Shown here: piece after piece, positions 63,446 through 64,000 of the stretch
Layout: every line of letters starts with the position of its first letter
Numbering within the stretch: position 1 is the first letter of the stretch
DNA from: Temnothorax longispinosus
Lineage: Eukaryota; Arthropoda; Insecta; Hymenoptera; Formicidae
DNA length: 64,000 nt
Assembly (NCBI RefSeq): GCF_030848805.1
Contig: NC_092368.1
Coordinates: 19,719,875-19,783,874 of the forward strand
Direction: 5' to 3'
Notes under the pieces: model-generated
Seen by the model: the letters and a program-made list of their open reading frames with translations, nothing else
Databases searched by the model: none
What the model was told of the DNA's origin: nothing
Position numbers and translations under genes: made by a program

Positions 63446-64000
63446 AGAAAAAGTTCGAATTTTGTATCGAGGAAATAATAATTTTGCCATGAATAAGTAA
63501 CATGCCAATTATTTTATCCTTCTAATTGTATTTGTTATTTAAAATGATTGAAGGTAATTGTAAACAAATTATTTTGAAAATAATACAAATTACTAATGTT
63601 TAAAAATTAACATGTTCTAGGTGTGATAAGAAAAGCTCATACGAATGCAACAGATGATCAGATATCAATCCCGATAAAAACGATGGTTAGCTCATGCCAA
63701 AGAATGGGCTGCTAAAGAAAAAAGAGATACTTGAAGGAGGTGTGAATGAAGAGGTATTTCTTGCAATCGCAAACAGAGGATTGATCCGCGCATTTTTTTA
63801 TTTTTCTACAAAGAATTTGTTTAAGTTAGCCTCGAATATAGGGTGCCCTGGAATATAAGCGACCTCAATTTTAATATTTTTCTTTGGCCAATCTGGCGAA
63901 GTCGACTTTTAGTCAACAAAATTCGTTATCAAAATTCAAATTGGAGTTTCGCAGCTTTTTAGAAAGATTTAGAACGATAGAAAAAAAGAATTTTTAGAAC
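63446..64000. other. No gene seen
   Basis: AT-rich sequence; short frames only. Confidence 0.5.

Noticed and set aside
1..64000. A new defence or biosynthetic gene cluster
   Set aside because: The window is eukaryotic, and coding capacity beyond transposons is limited to a few scattered host exons, so there is no clustered system to support.

Overview
The window is an AT-rich, intron-bearing, repeat-crowded piece of an insect genome, most likely a hymenopteran such as an ant. The organism is inferred from an insect-type NRF-6 gene with short introns, a Copia element primed by initiator tRNA-Met, TTAA- and TA-flanked short DNA transposons, and very dense nested transposons. No bacterial, phage or CRISPR feature is present. 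A 500-base run of N at 49917-50416 is an assembly gap.

Host genes are few. The clearest is a 5'-partial nose-resistant-to-fluoxetine (NRF-6 / acyltransferase-3) membrane protein gene (4519-7849, +), with ten or more exons readable from splice sites. Its first exon-intron junction is broken by a GC-rich block flanked by a short duplication. Other host traces are a frameshifted, intronless T-box domain (22341-23055, -), one isolated FAM50/XAP5-like exon (40455-40586, +), candidate exons of unknown genes (43053-43507 -, 48775-49370 +), a probable spliced non-coding or short-ORF transcript (56826-57475, +), a 5S-like segment and a displaced fragment of 28S rDNA.

Most of the rest is transposons nested in transposons. 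(a) 1-3293: a palindrome of two gypsy-type integrase remnants; its right arm is split by a MITE, which is split by a second MITE carrying a tRNA-like promoter and a splice-donor-like site. (b) 8095-17416: a TA-flanked DNA transposon encoding a pipsqueak HTH protein, split by an 8.3 kb Copia element with indistinguishable LTRs but several broken frames and its own internal MITE. (c) 31021-32805: two abutting TA-flanked elements, one holding a nested MITE and tandem repeats. (d) 33.9-40.0 kb: a nearly intact RNase H-bearing non-LTR retrotransposon of the I/R1 group. (e) 49407-56347: an inverted-ended element holding a copy of the tRNA-like MITE, which holds a Jockey-type LINE with a poly-A tail and target-site duplication.

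Between these lie piggyBac-type MITEs with TTAA duplications (20714, 23583, 46844, 48306), a TTA-flanked Harbinger-type MITE (44820), foldback elements, and minisatellites with 90-bp (26.1-27.1 kb) and about 83-bp (40.8-41.7 kb) units. I found no convincing new enzymatic or defence system. The most unusual points are the recently inserted yet broken Copia with an extended tRNA-Met complement, the pipsqueak-HTH transposon with subterminal repeats, the MITE that combines TIRs with a Pol III-like core, the long in-frame 30-residue repeat, and the GC-rich insertion in the NRF gene that could supply an alternative first exon.
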